Shown: piece after piece, positions 8,696-17,391 of the stretch
Layout of the letters: each line of letters starts with the position of its first letter
How positions within the stretch are numbered: position 1 is the first letter of the stretch
Assembly (NCBI RefSeq): GCF_000284315.1
Contig: NC_017094.1
Coordinates: 837,486-901,485 of the forward strand
DNA: 64,000 nucleotides
Direction of reading: 5' to 3'
Source of the DNA: Leptospirillum ferrooxidans C2-3
GTDB taxonomy: Bacteria; Nitrospirota; Leptospirillia; Leptospirillales; Leptospirillaceae
The notes under the pieces: generated by a model
The model's input: only the letters and a program-made list of their open reading frames with translations
Told to the model about the DNA's origin: nothing
Databases searched by the model: none
Position numbers and translations under genes: made by a program

Positions 8696-10066
8696 GTGGA
8701 TTCAAAAAATATTATAGAGAAGACTGTAAATATTGTCAGTCTCGGGTGTCCAAAAAACTTGGTTGATACTGAAAATATGATAAATGATCTTGAGTCGAGA
8801 GGCTACAAGATTATTCCTGATGCTGAAAAAGCTGAAATTATTTTAGTCAATACTTGTAGTTTTGTAACCGATGCTAGGAAGGAATCAATAGATACTCTTT
8901 TAGATTTATCTAGATATAAGGAAGAAGGGAACGCTAAGCTATTGGTTGGTACTGGGTGCTTGATTTCTCGCTATAAAGATACATTGCCGAACCTTCTTCC
9001 AGAGGTTGATGTAATGTTATCAACATTCGAGGAATCACGTTTGGGAGAGCTTCTTGACGGGTTATCTCAACCCAACGTCAAAAAAAATAATACTACCGAG
9101 TTGATTATTCCCCAATCTATTCCTTTTAGGGAAAAGCGTCTCACTCCTAGACATAGGGCTTATGTAAAAATTTCTGAAGGATGTGATCACACTTGTACCT
9201 TTTGTTCTATTCCATTATCCAGAGGCCCTCAAATTAGTAGGAAGCCAGAGGATATTTTAAGTGAGATTACTCGCTTGGGAAACGAGGGTGTTGAAGAGAT
9301 CACCCTGATTGCGCAAGATTTGACCCGATATGGTTCAGACCTTGGGTTGAAGGATGGCCTTGCTGACTTATTGTTAATGATCGATAGGTTAAATAAGGTT
9401 TCTTGGGTGAGACTTTTATATGCTTATCCAACACTTGTAACGGATCGCCTCCTAGATGTCATTAGGGATTCTCCTTCTATTGTTAAATATCTTGATATAC
9501 CTTTACAACATGTCAATGGAGAGGTTCTCAGGAGGATGGAACGTCCTGGAAATATAGACTCTAGCAGGCGACTTATATCACGTATTCGGGAAAAAGTACC
9601 AGGTATTTCTTTAAGGACAACTTTTATTGTTGGGTTCCCGGGTGAAACTGATGAGGAGTTCCAAGAGTTGATGTCTTTCGTTAAATGGGCCAACTTTGAC
9701 CATTTGGGTGTTTTTTCTTTTTCTAGGGAGGAAGGTACCCCATCTTATAACATGGACGGACAAATTCCTGCCAGAATAAAAAACCAGCGCAGGAATCAGG
9801 TGATGGCTCTCCAAAAGAAAATATCATTTGAAAAAAATAAGAGTTATGTGGGGAAAGTTGTTCCTGTTTTAATCGAAGGGCCTTCTGAGCAGTCCCCTCT
9901 GGTCCTTTCGGGGCGAATTGCGACAATGGCGCCTGATTTGATTGATGGGGAAGTGCTTGTTTTGAGTGGTTCTGCTTCAGTTGGTGAAATTGTTGAATGT
10001 TGTATTACGAAAGCTCATCCTTACGACTTGGAAGCTTGGGAGATTTCCGTTCCTCCGATTGTTTAG
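8696..10066 (+). CDS. rimO: ribosomal protein S12 methylthiotransferase RimO
   Basis: Radical-SAM enzyme that adds a methylthio group to the conserved Asp of ribosomal protein S12, whose gene rpsL is in this window with that Asp present. It has an N-terminal UPF0004 domain starting 'NIVSLGCPKNLVDTE'. The radical-SAM CxxxCxxC motif 'CDHTCTFC' is in mid-protein, followed by a C-terminal TRAM domain. The frame is open from TTG 8612, but GTG 8696 with GAGG 5 nt upstream gives the N-terminus expected for RimO. That start yields 456 aa. The 'CPKNLVD' motif separates RimO from MiaB. Confidence 0.93.
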   Translation: MDSKNIIEKTVNIVSLGCPKNLVDTENMINDLESRGYKIIPDAEKAEIILVNTCSFVTDARKESIDTLLDLSRYKEEGNAKLLVGTGCLISRYKDTLPNLLPEVDVMLSTFEESRLGELLDGLSQPNVKKNNTTELIIPQSIPFREKRLTPRHRAYVKISEGCDHTCTFCSIPLSRGPQISRKPEDILSEITRLGNEGVEEITLIAQDLTRYGSDLGLKDGLADLLLMIDRLNKVSWVRLLYAYPTLVTDRLLDVIRDSPSIVKYLDIPLQHVNGEVLRRMERPGNIDSSRRLISRIREKVPGISLRTTFIVGFPGETDEEFQELMSFVKWANFDHLGVFSFSREEGTPSYNMDGQIPARIKNQRRNQVMALQKKISFEKNKSYVGKVVPVLIEGPSEQSPLVLSGRIATMAPDLIDGEVLVLSGSASVGEIVECCITKAHPYDLEAWEISVPPIV

Positions 10067-10125
10067 CGTTTGTATTGAGTTCGTTAAGTTATAAATTAAC
10101 GCAATTTCCCGGATATATCAGGTAT

Positions 10126-11112
10126 TCAGGTTTTGAGTTTGATTGCGTTTATTGTTCTAATTATGGTTGGAAAGCTTATGCGTAGTATAAGTCCGATCTG
10201 AGCTAGACCGCCAGAGATTGTTAACAGATCGTTTTGGTAGAGAAGGCCAAAAAGCATAGTTGCAGCCCCTATAACTCCCAAATAAAGTTGTAGATTTGAT
10301 TCTGGATTCCATGCAAGGATGCTTAAGAGCAAAGAATACCCCAAAAGAGTTAACCCAATAATTCCTCCATTAAAGTGGATATGGGAACTGAAGTAAAACA
10401 TCGGAAATATTGTAATTGAAAGAGCAGCGCCCAATATTTTTTTGTTTGCTAGAAAGATTCCCCAAGCTGATAATATAGCGACGAAGAAAATTAGGCTTTT
10501 CTTTGGTGTAGGCAATTGATAAAGATATAAAGATATTAATATTCCAACTGCAATGCATAATTTACTCATAGTGTATTTTTTATTTGTATTAAGAATAAGA
10601 TCTTTTTTGAGATGAAACAGAAAGATCATCGGTGTTAATGCAAGTAATAGCCCTGCTGTTGCATGGGTTGCGATTGCTGAAAAAGGGATGGGATCCACTG
10701 ATGATCGGTTAAGATTCGCTCCAAGTTTAATCCCTAATAAGCATGTTTCAATTAAAGCGACTGATGGCCAGAAGAAAATTGAGAATGGATCTCTTAAGTA
10801 TTCGCGCAATGCCAGAATAACTCCAATTGTAATAAATCCACCCCCATCTGAAATCATATCTGTTCTTGGCGCTAGGATAAAACCAAGCAATACTACCAAT
10901 ATTCCTAAAAGAATAAATGTCCAAGTAATTTTTTTGAATGCTCCTTGAGGAGAAAAGTATTTTAAGAGTAAAAGAAGAACAACGCCCAAGAGCAATTCAT
11001 GTAATAACATCAAGAGAGGGTAATGCATAATGGGGAGTTCAAGCTTGGGTTTCAACATTAAGCTACCAATGATACTTGAGAGCCAATAAATTAATGAAAT
11101 CATTTCAACCAT
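10126..11112 (-). CDS. polytopic membrane protein of unknown function
   Basis: About 328 aa with roughly nine to ten hydrophobic segments and almost no soluble domain. Histidines lie within or next to predicted helices: 'MHYPLLMLLHELL' near residue 30, 'ATHATAGLLLAL' in mid-protein, and 'SSHIHFNGG' late. Such a pattern can mean metal or haem binding, but no known oxidase motif is complete. ATG 11112 has GAGAGG 10 nt upstream; the in-frame ATG 11130 has no spaced Shine-Dalgarno. It is convergent with rimO. I cannot name the family. Confidence 0.7.
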   Translation of the reverse strand: MVEMISLIYWLSSIIGSLMLKPKLELPIMHYPLLMLLHELLLGVVLLLLLKYFSPQGAFKKITWTFILLGILVVLLGFILAPRTDMISDGGGFITIGVILALREYLRDPFSIFFWPSVALIETCLLGIKLGANLNRSSVDPIPFSAIATHATAGLLLALTPMIFLFHLKKDLILNTNKKYTMSKLCIAVGILISLYLYQLPTPKKSLIFFVAILSAWGIFLANKKILGAALSITIFPMFYFSSHIHFNGGIIGLTLLGYSLLLSILAWNPESNLQLYLGVIGAATMLFGLLYQNDLLTISGGLAQIGLILRISFPTIIRTINAIKLKT

Positions 11113-11293
11113 AACGTTTTGACCTCTCATTCCTGATCTGGAAGCTCCATTTCTTTAGTCGTGTCAAGATTGGAAGAAATTTAAATTCTATTGAAGGACT
11201 GATCTAGCTGCAAACCTATTAGATATCAAAAAAATTATCTATAAGTAGAACCGTTCATTTCCCTATACTTAAAGTAAAATTCTAATTTATCCT

Positions 11294-11321
11294 TTGCATA
11301 GTGTTAAAATTTTAGTAGACT
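11294..11321 (+). promoter_or_regulatory. candidate promoter for tRNA-Leu
   Basis: A TTGCAT -35-like hexamer (11294-11299), a 16-nt spacer and a TAGACT -10-like hexamer (11316-11321) lie 17 nt before the tRNA. It is plausible by consensus and position only. Confidence 0.4.
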
Positions 11322-11337
11322 AGTCACTGCTTCTATT

Positions 11338-11422
11338 GCGAGAGTGGCGAAATGGCAGACGCACCAGACTTAGGATCTGGCGGGTAACCCCCGTGCGGGT
11401 TCAAATCCCGCCTCTCGCACCA
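11338..11422 (+). tRNA. tRNA-Leu (anticodon TAG)
   Basis: The acceptor GCGAGAG (11338-11344) pairs with CTCTCGC (11412-11418). The anticodon stem CCAGA/TCTGG holds the loop CTTAGGA with anticodon TAG. A long variable arm, as expected of Leu, and an encoded CCA at 11420-11422 are present. Confidence 0.95.
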
Positions 11423-11935
11423 AGATTGATCTTTAAAGCAACGATTCACAACCGAATGGTATCGCCTAATCATCACATTATAAACTCAATTTAGCATCTA
11501 ACTAGCTTTATTATTTTTTAAACGTTTTTTAGTAAATGAGATGAAAGTTAGATTAGCTTTTATGAGTATTGATAAGATGGTCAGAAGAAATACTTGCCCA
11601 GGTAGTAGTCATCCTTACTCTTTCCTTTCAAGGCGTAAGGAGGGTATTGAATGAGTAAATAAAATGTTAATATGCCAAAAAATAAAGTTGTGTACTTATC
11701 AGCCCTCAGTTTTTATCCTCTGCTATCTTATAACGTATTTAAGATGTCTTAAGCCTTACTACTTTCATTCCAATAGGAAGGACTTTAGCCGCAATAATCC
11801 GTAACCTTAAATTGAAGCTTGTTTTAAAGTTTTCTGAGTTCTAGGGGGAGTTCCCGATACAATGCTTTTGTGTTTTAATCTTTGGGAAGAGTATTGAATG
11901 AATCTTCAAAAAGCTAAAAGTTGTGGGAGGATCTG
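11423..11935 (+). other. gene-poor interval between tRNA-Leu and the SQR-like gene
   Basis: About 510 bases without a convincing gene. A 30-codon frame runs from ATG 11562 to 11654 and matches nothing I recognise. A strong AAGGAGGG purine run near 11637-11644 is followed only by a 3-codon frame (ATG at 11651). This could be decayed coding sequence or a regulatory leader; I saw no clear terminator or tRNA. Confidence 0.4.
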
Positions 11936-13075
11936 ATGGGAAAGAGAATTCTGGTATTGGGCAGTGGTGTAGCTGGGTCAATTGTTTCTAATCAAATAGT
12001 GCGTAAAATTTTTAAAGAGTTACAGACTGGAGATGTTTCTATAACTGTTTTGGGAACAACCGATACCCATTGTTACCAACCAGGGTGGCTTTATTTACCA
12101 TTCGATCTTGTCCGTAATGAGGAGCTAAAACGGTCTGAACGTACTATTTTGGACCCGTTGATTAATTTTATTATTGATTCGGCAAAGTTAATAGATGTAA
12201 AAGCCAATAAGGTGACTGGCGTTTCCGGAAAAATATATGAGTACGATGTTCTTGTTATTGCAACTGGGTCTGTTCCTCGTCCAGATCTCATCCCAGGCTT
12301 ATCGGAGGCAGGACATTGGTTTCATACTGAAGAGGGAGCCTTAAAGCTGCAAGCAGCTTTAAGAGAGTTTACTGGTGGGAAAATAGTCATTGCTATGGGT
12401 GTTCCTCATAAATGCCCTGTAGCTCCTATCGAAGTGACCCTGATGTTGGATGACTACCTCCGTAAAAAAGGGATAAGGGAAAAAACGGATATCTTTTATA
12501 CATACCCTGTTGGGGCAGTGCATACTATACCTGCTGTTGCGAAGTGGGCAGTTCCCGTGTTTGAGGAAAGGGGAATCCGATATGAGACATTTTTTAATAT
12601 GAAAGAAGTTGATGTCTCAAAGAAGATGCTCTCTAGTTTAGAGGGTTCTTCTGTTGAGTTCGATCTATTAATCTCTATCCCTCCTCATAGGGGTGCTTCA
12701 GTTATTACTGAATCGGGTTTAGGTGAAGGTGGTTGGATTCCTACGAATAAGCAGACTCTTCAGATGGAAGGCTATAAAAATGTTTTTGTTGTTGGCGATA
12801 CAACAAACCTTCCTATATCAAAGGCGGGATCGACTGCACACTTTTCTGCTGATATAGCTGTTGAAAACATTATCTCTGTGGTAAGAGGTGGAGAAGCGAC
12901 TCATTTATACGATGGAAAAGTTTTCTGCTTTATCGAAACAGGAAAAAGCCAAGCAACATATATTTCCTTCAATTACTCTAACCCTCCAGTTCCACCCCCA
13001 CCCACCACCACTGTGCATTGGATGAAGTTATCCTATAACAGACTATATTGGTTGACTGCACGGGGAATATTATAA
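11936..13075 (+). CDS. sulfide:quinone-oxidoreductase-like FAD flavoprotein
   Basis: About 379 aa. An N-terminal FAD Rossmann loop 'LVLGSGVAGS' is followed by an 'ATGSVPRPDLIPGL' second glycine motif and a C-terminal 'VFVVGDTTNLP' FAD motif. The overall order matches the SQR branch of the disulfide-reductase superfamily. Cys160 ('HKCPVAPIE') and Cys331 ('FCFIETG') are placed like the SQR redox cysteines. The first SQR cysteine expected near residue 128 is absent, while Cys46 ('HCYQPGW') is extra. ATG 11936 has GGGAGG 5 nt upstream, so an in-frame TTG at 11921 is rejected. The likely role is oxidation of sulfide or a related sulfur species with electrons passed to quinone; the substrate is inferred. 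Confidence 0.8.
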   Translation: MGKRILVLGSGVAGSIVSNQIVRKIFKELQTGDVSITVLGTTDTHCYQPGWLYLPFDLVRNEELKRSERTILDPLINFIIDSAKLIDVKANKVTGVSGKIYEYDVLVIATGSVPRPDLIPGLSEAGHWFHTEEGALKLQAALREFTGGKIVIAMGVPHKCPVAPIEVTLMLDDYLRKKGIREKTDIFYTYPVGAVHTIPAVAKWAVPVFEERGIRYETFFNMKEVDVSKKMLSSLEGSSVEFDLLISIPPHRGASVITESGLGEGGWIPTNKQTLQMEGYKNVFVVGDTTNLPISKAGSTAHFSADIAVENIISVVRGGEATHLYDGKVFCFIETGKSQATYISFNYSNPPVPPPPTTTVHWMKLSYNRLYWLTARGIL

Positions 13076-13843
13076 ATGGGTGACGATATGCTGAGTGAAG
13101 ATAATGGACAAGATGCCCTATCAGTTCGCCTTGCTGACCCTTTAGTAAGGGCGCAATTACTCCGAATGCTTGATCGTTTAGATCTTATTGAAGATCTACT
13201 GACTTCAAAAAATGCCGTTTTAACTCTTCAAACCGAAGGTATGGTAGAACGATTGTCAGAGAGAATGGAAAGTGCGATCCAATTGTTGGATCAACTCTCT
13301 ACAGCAAACATAGTAAGCCTTGTTCGCGAAGTCGATAGGCACTCTTCTGTAATTTTAGCTTTGCTTAATGTCATTTCAGACTTAGAGAGGTCTGGTCGAC
13401 TGTCAAGCCTAATGGAGTTCATGCAGGGTGCCAAGGCTATAAATGATATCCTCAATGATTCACTCGTTGAACGAATGGCAATTCAAATGGAAACCATTGC
13501 GGCTACATTGGAGAAATTGAAAGCTGTTCCAGTAGAGGAGTTAGTCAACGCACTAAATAGTTTGAAGGATTCAGGGGCTCTTGAGATCATGCCAGAAGTT
13601 GTTGGATCGGTTGTGACTTTGAGAAGGCTGATGACGGATACTCTATTGGAAAGAGTCATGACATTGTTGGACCAGGGGATCGCCTATCAAAACAGTATTT
13701 CTACTGCGATTAGAATGATTCCCCAGAAGCCAGATAGATCTCCCGGATTAATTGGTTTATGGAGTTTGATTAAAGATCCTGAAGTCCAAAAATCATTGTA
13801 TGTGGTTTTCACTTCCCTGAATGCAATATTAAAAGGAAAGTGA
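13076..13843 (+). CDS. DUF1641-family helical protein
   Basis: 255 aa, almost wholly alpha-helical and Leu-rich, with no signal peptide or membrane helix. It ends in 'LIGLWSLIKDPEVQKSLYVVF', which matches the C-terminal DUF1641 signature (a Leu-Trp segment, then 'DPEVQ'). DUF1641 genes often accompany SQR-like or formate-dehydrogenase genes. Here the ATG follows the flavoprotein stop with no gap, implying a functional pair, perhaps membrane recruitment or assembly. The biochemical role is unknown. Confidence 0.75.
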   Translation: MGDDMLSEDNGQDALSVRLADPLVRAQLLRMLDRLDLIEDLLTSKNAVLTLQTEGMVERLSERMESAIQLLDQLSTANIVSLVREVDRHSSVILALLNVISDLERSGRLSSLMEFMQGAKAINDILNDSLVERMAIQMETIAATLEKLKAVPVEELVNALNSLKDSGALEIMPEVVGSVVTLRRLMTDTLLERVMTLLDQGIAYQNSISTAIRMIPQKPDRSPGLIGLWSLIKDPEVQKSLYVVFTSLNAILKGK

Positions 13844-14181
13844 TTCTTTGAAAAATTTTTATTGTATAAGTGTTTTTTAAGACTATTTTTATGAATTGAA
13901 GAGATTTCGCATAGGCCTATTCGGGTGTAAATGATAATAGACATCAGAATCTCTTAGAGGTAAATGGGTGCCTGTACCTAAAATCCGATATGGAAATTTG
14001 TAAATATAAATTGGGCGTCTGAACAAGATTCTCTGTATTTTTTTAAACGGATGACTATTCGTTTGAAATCGTTTAGTATGTAGCCTGCCGGGTGAGGGAA
14101 TCGTTTAATAGTAGAATAAGTAAAGAGTCTGAACCTGATTTTTGATTGTGGATTAAAAAACTAGCAGATATTTTACTACGC
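13844..14181. other. intergenic region upstream of the tRNA-tuf promoter
   Basis: AT-rich and without a convincing gene. It holds an 8-bp inverted repeat (13899-13906 with 13948-13955, AAGAGATT/AATCTCTT) enclosing a 10-bp palindrome ATAGGCCTAT at 13911-13920. The function is not evident; a terminator is unlikely because there is no T-tract after the repeat. Confidence 0.4.
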
Positions 14182-14210
14182 TTGACAAAGGTGGGATGTG
14201 TCAATATAAT
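14182..14210 (+). promoter_or_regulatory. consensus sigma-70-type promoter for the tRNA-tuf-sec-nus operon
   Basis: A perfect TTGACA (14182-14187), a 17-nt spacer and a perfect TATAAT (14205-14210). Transcription would begin near 14217, about 86 nt before tRNA-Tyr. It is the strongest promoter match in the window, as expected for tRNA and tuf expression. Confidence 0.85.
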
Positions 14211-14302
14211 CCCCTTTTGTTTTTTCCCGTTTTCTTGGTTTCTAAAAAATTGCGGTTCTCTTTTGAATGGCATTTTCTGGGATCCTTCGCGAAAGGGACA
14301 TT

Positions 14303-14388
14303 GGGGAGGTTCCCGAGTGGACAAAGGGAACAGACTGTAAATCTGTCGCCAGCCGGCTTCGGAGGTTCGAATCCTCCCCTCCCCACCA
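14303..14388 (+). tRNA. tRNA-Tyr (anticodon GTA)
   Basis: The acceptor GGGGAGG (14303-14309) pairs with CCTCCCC (14378-14384). The anticodon loop CTGTAAA carries GTA. A long class-II variable arm, a T-arm with GGTTCGAATCC and an encoded CCA at 14386-14388 are present. It is the first of three tandem tRNAs upstream of tuf. Confidence 0.95.
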
Positions 14389-14398
14389 AATATTTAAT

Positions 14399-14473
14399 GC
14401 GGGAATAGCTCAGCGGTAGAGCGCCAGCCTTCCAAGCTGGATGTCGCGGGTTCGATCCCCGTTTCCCGCTCCA
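14399..14473 (+). tRNA. tRNA-Gly (anticodon TCC)
   Basis: The acceptor GCGGGAA pairs with TTCCCGC (14463-14469). The anticodon stem CCAGC/GCTGG encloses CTTCCAA with TCC. CCA is encoded at 14471-14473. Confidence 0.95.
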
Positions 14474-14505
14474 ATTACAATCGAGCACGTTCAGGGCTAT
14501 TTGAT

Positions 14506-14581
14506 GCCCTTGTAGCTCAGTTGGCAGAGCACATCCTTGGTAAGGATGAGGTCACCGGTTCAATCCCGGTCAAGGGCTCCA
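14506..14581 (+). tRNA. tRNA-Thr (anticodon GGT)
   Basis: The acceptor GCCCTTG pairs with CAAGGGC (14571-14577). The anticodon stem CATCC/GGATG encloses TTGGTAA with GGT. CCA is encoded at 14579-14581, and tuf starts 69 nt later. Confidence 0.95.
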
Positions 14582-14650
14582 TTTAATTTCTTGAAAGAGC
14601 TCTCAATAATTCGTTGTTCCGCTAACCAATCTAAACTGGAGGCACTTTTT

Positions 14651-15850
14651 ATGGCAAAAGCGAAGTTTGATCGAAGCAAGCCCCATCTGAACATTGGCAC
14701 GATTGGTCATGTTGATCATGGTAAGACGACATTGACAGCGGCTATAACTAGGGTCTTGGCAGCGAATAAGATGGCAGAGTTCTTGGCTTACGACCAGATC
14801 GACAAAGCCCCAGAAGAACGGGAACGAGGAATTACGATTGCGATTGCTCATGTGGAGTATCAGACAGCAGCAAGACATTATGCCCATGTCGACTGTCCTG
14901 GACATGCTGATTATGTCAAAAACATGATCACAGGAGCCGCACAAATGGACGGAGCGATTCTGGTGGTGTCGGCAGCAGATGGCCCGATGCCGCAGACCAG
15001 AGAGCACATTTTGTTAGCGCGTCAGGTTGGAGTTCCCTATATCGTTGTGTTTTTGAATAAGGCAGATATGGTGGATGATCCTGAACTGCTGGAGCTGGTA
15101 GAGCTCGAAGTTCGGGAGCTTCTTTCCAAGTATGATTTCCCTGGTGATGATATACCAGTGACAAAGGGATCTGCGCTAAAAGCATTGGAATGTGGTTGTG
15201 GAAAACCTGAGTGCCCAGCCTGCAGTCCAATCCTGAAATTGATGCAGACAGTTGATGAGTACATTCCAACTCCTACAAGAGACGTGGATAAACCATTTTT
15301 GATGCCAGTAGAAGATGTCTTCTCCATTAGCGGACGAGGAACCGTTGTGACGGGTCGAGTCGAGCGAGGTGTTATTAAGGTTGGAGAGGAAGTCGAGATT
15401 GTTGGAATCAGGGATACAGCCAAGTCAGTTGTTACAGGCGTTGAGATGTTCCGAAAGATATTGGACTCAGGGCAGGCAGGAGACAATGTTGGTTTGTTGT
15501 TGAGAGGAACAAAAAAGGAAGATGTTGAGCGTGGGATGGTATTGGCCAAACCAGGATCAATCACACCGCATACAGTGTTTGAAGCAGAGGCTTATATTCT
15601 GACCAAAGAAGAGGGTGGGCGACATACTCCGTTTTTCAATGGATATCGTCCTCAGTTTTATTTCCGAACGACAGACGTGACAGGAGTTGTCACGTTGTCT
15701 GAAGGTGTTGAGATGGTGATGCCTGGAGATAATGTGCGCGTCAAAGTAACGTTGATCACGCCGATTGCTATGGAAGACGGATTGCGATTCGCGATTCGGG
15801 AAGGTGGCCGAACGGTTGGTGCTGGTGTTATCACCAAGGTACTTCAATAG
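14651..15850 (+). CDS. tuf: elongation factor Tu, copy 1
   Basis: GTPase that delivers aminoacyl-tRNA to the ribosome (399 aa). The G1 loop 'GHVDHGKTT' is at residues 19-27 and the catalytic His85 in 'DCPGHADYV'; 'NKADM' is the G4 motif. Domains 2 and 3 are complete. After 'SALKALE' there is a cysteine insertion, Cys181, 183, 188 and 191, which could bind a metal. ATG 14651 has GGAGG 8 nt upstream; upstream in-frame ATGs fall in tRNA-Thr. It differs from copy 2 only at residue 4 (Ala vs Val), residue 398 (Leu vs Val) and a few silent bases. It lies in the operon tRNA3-tuf-rpmG-tRNA-secE-nusG. Confidence 0.97.
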   Translation: MAKAKFDRSKPHLNIGTIGHVDHGKTTLTAAITRVLAANKMAEFLAYDQIDKAPEERERGITIAIAHVEYQTAARHYAHVDCPGHADYVKNMITGAAQMDGAILVVSAADGPMPQTREHILLARQVGVPYIVVFLNKADMVDDPELLELVELEVRELLSKYDFPGDDIPVTKGSALKALECGCGKPECPACSPILKLMQTVDEYIPTPTRDVDKPFLMPVEDVFSISGRGTVVTGRVERGVIKVGEEVEIVGIRDTAKSVVTGVEMFRKILDSGQAGDNVGLLLRGTKKEDVERGMVLAKPGSITPHTVFEAEAYILTKEEGGRHTPFFNGYRPQFYFRTTDVTGVVTLSEGVEMVMPGDNVRVKVTLITPIAMEDGLRFAIREGGRTVGAGVITKVLQ

Positions 15851-15881
15851 TCCGGATATTTCTGGGTGAAAGGTTAAATTT

Positions 15882-16031
15882 ATGCGTGAAATTATAACGT
15901 TAGCATGTACTGTCTGTAAGGAACGAAACTATTCCACTATGAAAAACAAGAGGAATACACCAGATAAGCTTGAGATGAAAAAGTTTTGCAATTCCTGTCA
16001 TTCTCACACGCAACATAAAGAGACAAAGTAA
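15882..16031 (+). CDS. rpmG: 50S ribosomal protein L33 (zinc type)
   Basis: 49 aa, beginning '[17 protein letters not shown]'. Two CxxC pairs ('CTVC' and 'CNSC') form the zinc site, and the 'KKFCNSC' C-terminal segment is typical. It sits between tuf and tRNA-Trp, the classic position before secE. Confidence 0.93.
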   Translation: MREIITLACTVCKERNYSTMKNKRNTPDKLEMKKFCNSCHSHTQHKETK

Positions 16032-16037
16032 TTGAAT

Positions 16038-16114
16038 AGGCCAGTAGCTCAATCCGGCAGAGCACCGGTCTCCAAAACCGGGTGTTGGGGGTTCGATTCC
16101 CTCCTGGCCTGCCA
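16038..16114 (+). tRNA. tRNA-Trp (anticodon CCA)
   Basis: The acceptor AGGCCAG (16038-16044) pairs with CTGGCCT (16104-16110). The anticodon stem CCGGT/ACCGG holds CTCCAAA with CCA. CCA is encoded at 16112-16114. It begins 7 nt after the rpmG stop. Confidence 0.95.
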
Positions 16115-16132
16115 GATGTTGAAAGGGTATTG

Positions 16133-16342
16133 ATGGCTAACTTCTCTCTCGCTAAGTCTACTGAAAAAGGGAAAGAATTTTATCAAAGTGTAGTTGGAGA
16201 GATTAGGAAGACAACCTTTCCATCGCGTGAAGATACAGTCGGGTCGACCGGTATAGTATTTATACTAGTGATTATGCTGTCCATTTATCTTGCCTTGGTT
16301 GACGGTGTGTTTTCCCGAATTATGTCTGCTATTCTTTCTTGA
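16133..16342 (+). CDS. secE: preprotein translocase subunit SecE
   Basis: 69-aa single-span subunit of the SecYEG channel; secY is also in this window. The cytoplasmic amphipathic helix contains 'GEIRKTTFPSRED', with the conserved Lys/Thr-Pro pattern. One transmembrane helix (about residues 38-60) follows. ATG 16133 has a GAAAGGG Shine-Dalgarno; the upstream ATG in the same frame lies in tRNA-Trp. Confidence 0.93.
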   Translation: MANFSLAKSTEKGKEFYQSVVGEIRKTTFPSREDTVGSTGIVFILVIMLSIYLALVDGVFSRIMSAILS

Positions 16343-16364
16343 AGCCGTAATGGGAGGATACTCG

Positions 16365-16898
16365 TTGAGTGAAATGAATTGGTACGTGATTCATACTTAT
16401 GCTGGATTTGAAAATAGAGTAAAGACAAGCATAGAAGAGCGCGCCGAAATTAAAGGGCTTAAAGAAAGTGTTGGTCAGGTTCTTGTTCCGATCCAGAATG
16501 TAACGGAACTAAAGGAAGGTAAAAAGAAAACAACTTCTAGAAAAGTATTCCCTGGATATGTTTTAGTTCAGATGGATCCTACGGAAGAAGTTATTCAATT
16601 TATTGTCTCTACTCCTAAGGTTACCGGTTTCCTTGGAAATGGAGTTAACCCAATTCCTATGACCAATGAGGAGGTTAACGAGTTATTTGACAGGATTGAA
16701 TCTGGTACTGCAATGCCATCACCTGCGCTCCATTACTCTGCAGGAGAAAATATTCGAATTACAGATGGGCCATTTCAAGGATTTTCGGGGGTCATCTCGG
16801 ATGTTGATGGGGATCATGGGAAACTCAAAGTTCTTGTTAGCATATTTGGCCGACAAACTCCTGTTGAGTTAGATTTTTTGCAAGTTGAACGGTTATAA
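16365..16898 (+). CDS. nusG: transcription termination/antitermination factor NusG
   Basis: 177-aa RNAP-binding factor. The NGN domain begins 'NWYVIHTYAGFENRV' and includes 'RKVFPGYVLVQM'; the C-terminal KOW domain contains 'GENIRITDGPFQGFSG'. TTG 16365 is chosen because GGAGG (16353-16357) lies 7 nt upstream; ATG 16374 is the alternative. secE-nusG-rplK is the standard order. Confidence 0.95.
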   Translation: MSEMNWYVIHTYAGFENRVKTSIEERAEIKGLKESVGQVLVPIQNVTELKEGKKKTTSRKVFPGYVLVQMDPTEEVIQFIVSTPKVTGFLGNGVNPIPMTNEEVNELFDRIESGTAMPSPALHYSAGENIRITDGPFQGFSGVISDVDGDHGKLKVLVSIFGRQTPVELDFLQVERL

Positions 16899-16935
16899 AG
16901 ACAAAAGAACGAATAGGCTGAATTGAGGGAGTGAG

Positions 16936-17361
16936 ATGGCAAAAGAAATTACTGGGTATGTAAAACTTCAACTTCCTGCTGGAAAAGCAAATCCATCTCC
17001 ACCAGTTGGGCCTGCATTAGGCCAACATGGTGTTAATATTATGGAGTTTTGTAAACAGTTCAATGCAAAAACTCAGGGACAAGGAGACGCTATTGTTCCT
17101 GTATTGATAACTGTCTACAAAGATCGTTCCTTTACTTTTATTATGAAAACATCACCAGCTTCGGATCTTCTAAAGAAAGCGGCAGGAATTCCGAAAGGTT
17201 CAAAAACGCCAAATAAAGAAAAGGTAGCATCCCTGTCTAAAGCAAAAATCCTCGAAATCGCGAAAATTAAATTAGTTGATCTAAATGCTTATGATGTTGA
17301 ACAGGCGAGCAGAATTATTGAGGGTACCGCAAGAAGCATGGGTATTACTGTAGAAAACTAG
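16936..17361 (+). CDS. rplK: 50S ribosomal protein L11
   Basis: 141 aa, normal length. The proline-rich N-terminal hinge '[19 protein letters not shown]' begins near residue 14, and the C-terminal 23S-rRNA-binding domain contains '[14 protein letters not shown]'. It forms the stalk base with L10/L12 and is translated just after nusG. Confidence 0.97.
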   Translation: MAKEITGYVKLQLPAGKANPSPPVGPALGQHGVNIMEFCKQFNAKTQGQGDAIVPVLITVYKDRSFTFIMKTSPASDLLKKAAGIPKGSKTPNKEKVASLSKAKILEIAKIKLVDLNAYDVEQASRIIEGTARSMGITVEN

Positions 17362-17391
17362 TTCCAACGAAACTTCTTTAAGGATTATAAA

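Noticed and set aside
14201-14488. Minus-strand frame across tRNA-Tyr and tRNA-Gly
   Set aside because: It runs through two clear tRNA genes and has a composition caused by them.
15037-15564. Long antisense frames in both tuf genes (113 and 175 codons)
   Set aside because: They are identical shadows of tuf on the other strand, caused by its codon use, and lack their own start signals.
14651-15850. tuf repeat as a mobile element
   Set aside because: The repeat is exactly the gene, without terminal inverted repeats or transposase; gene conversion is simpler.
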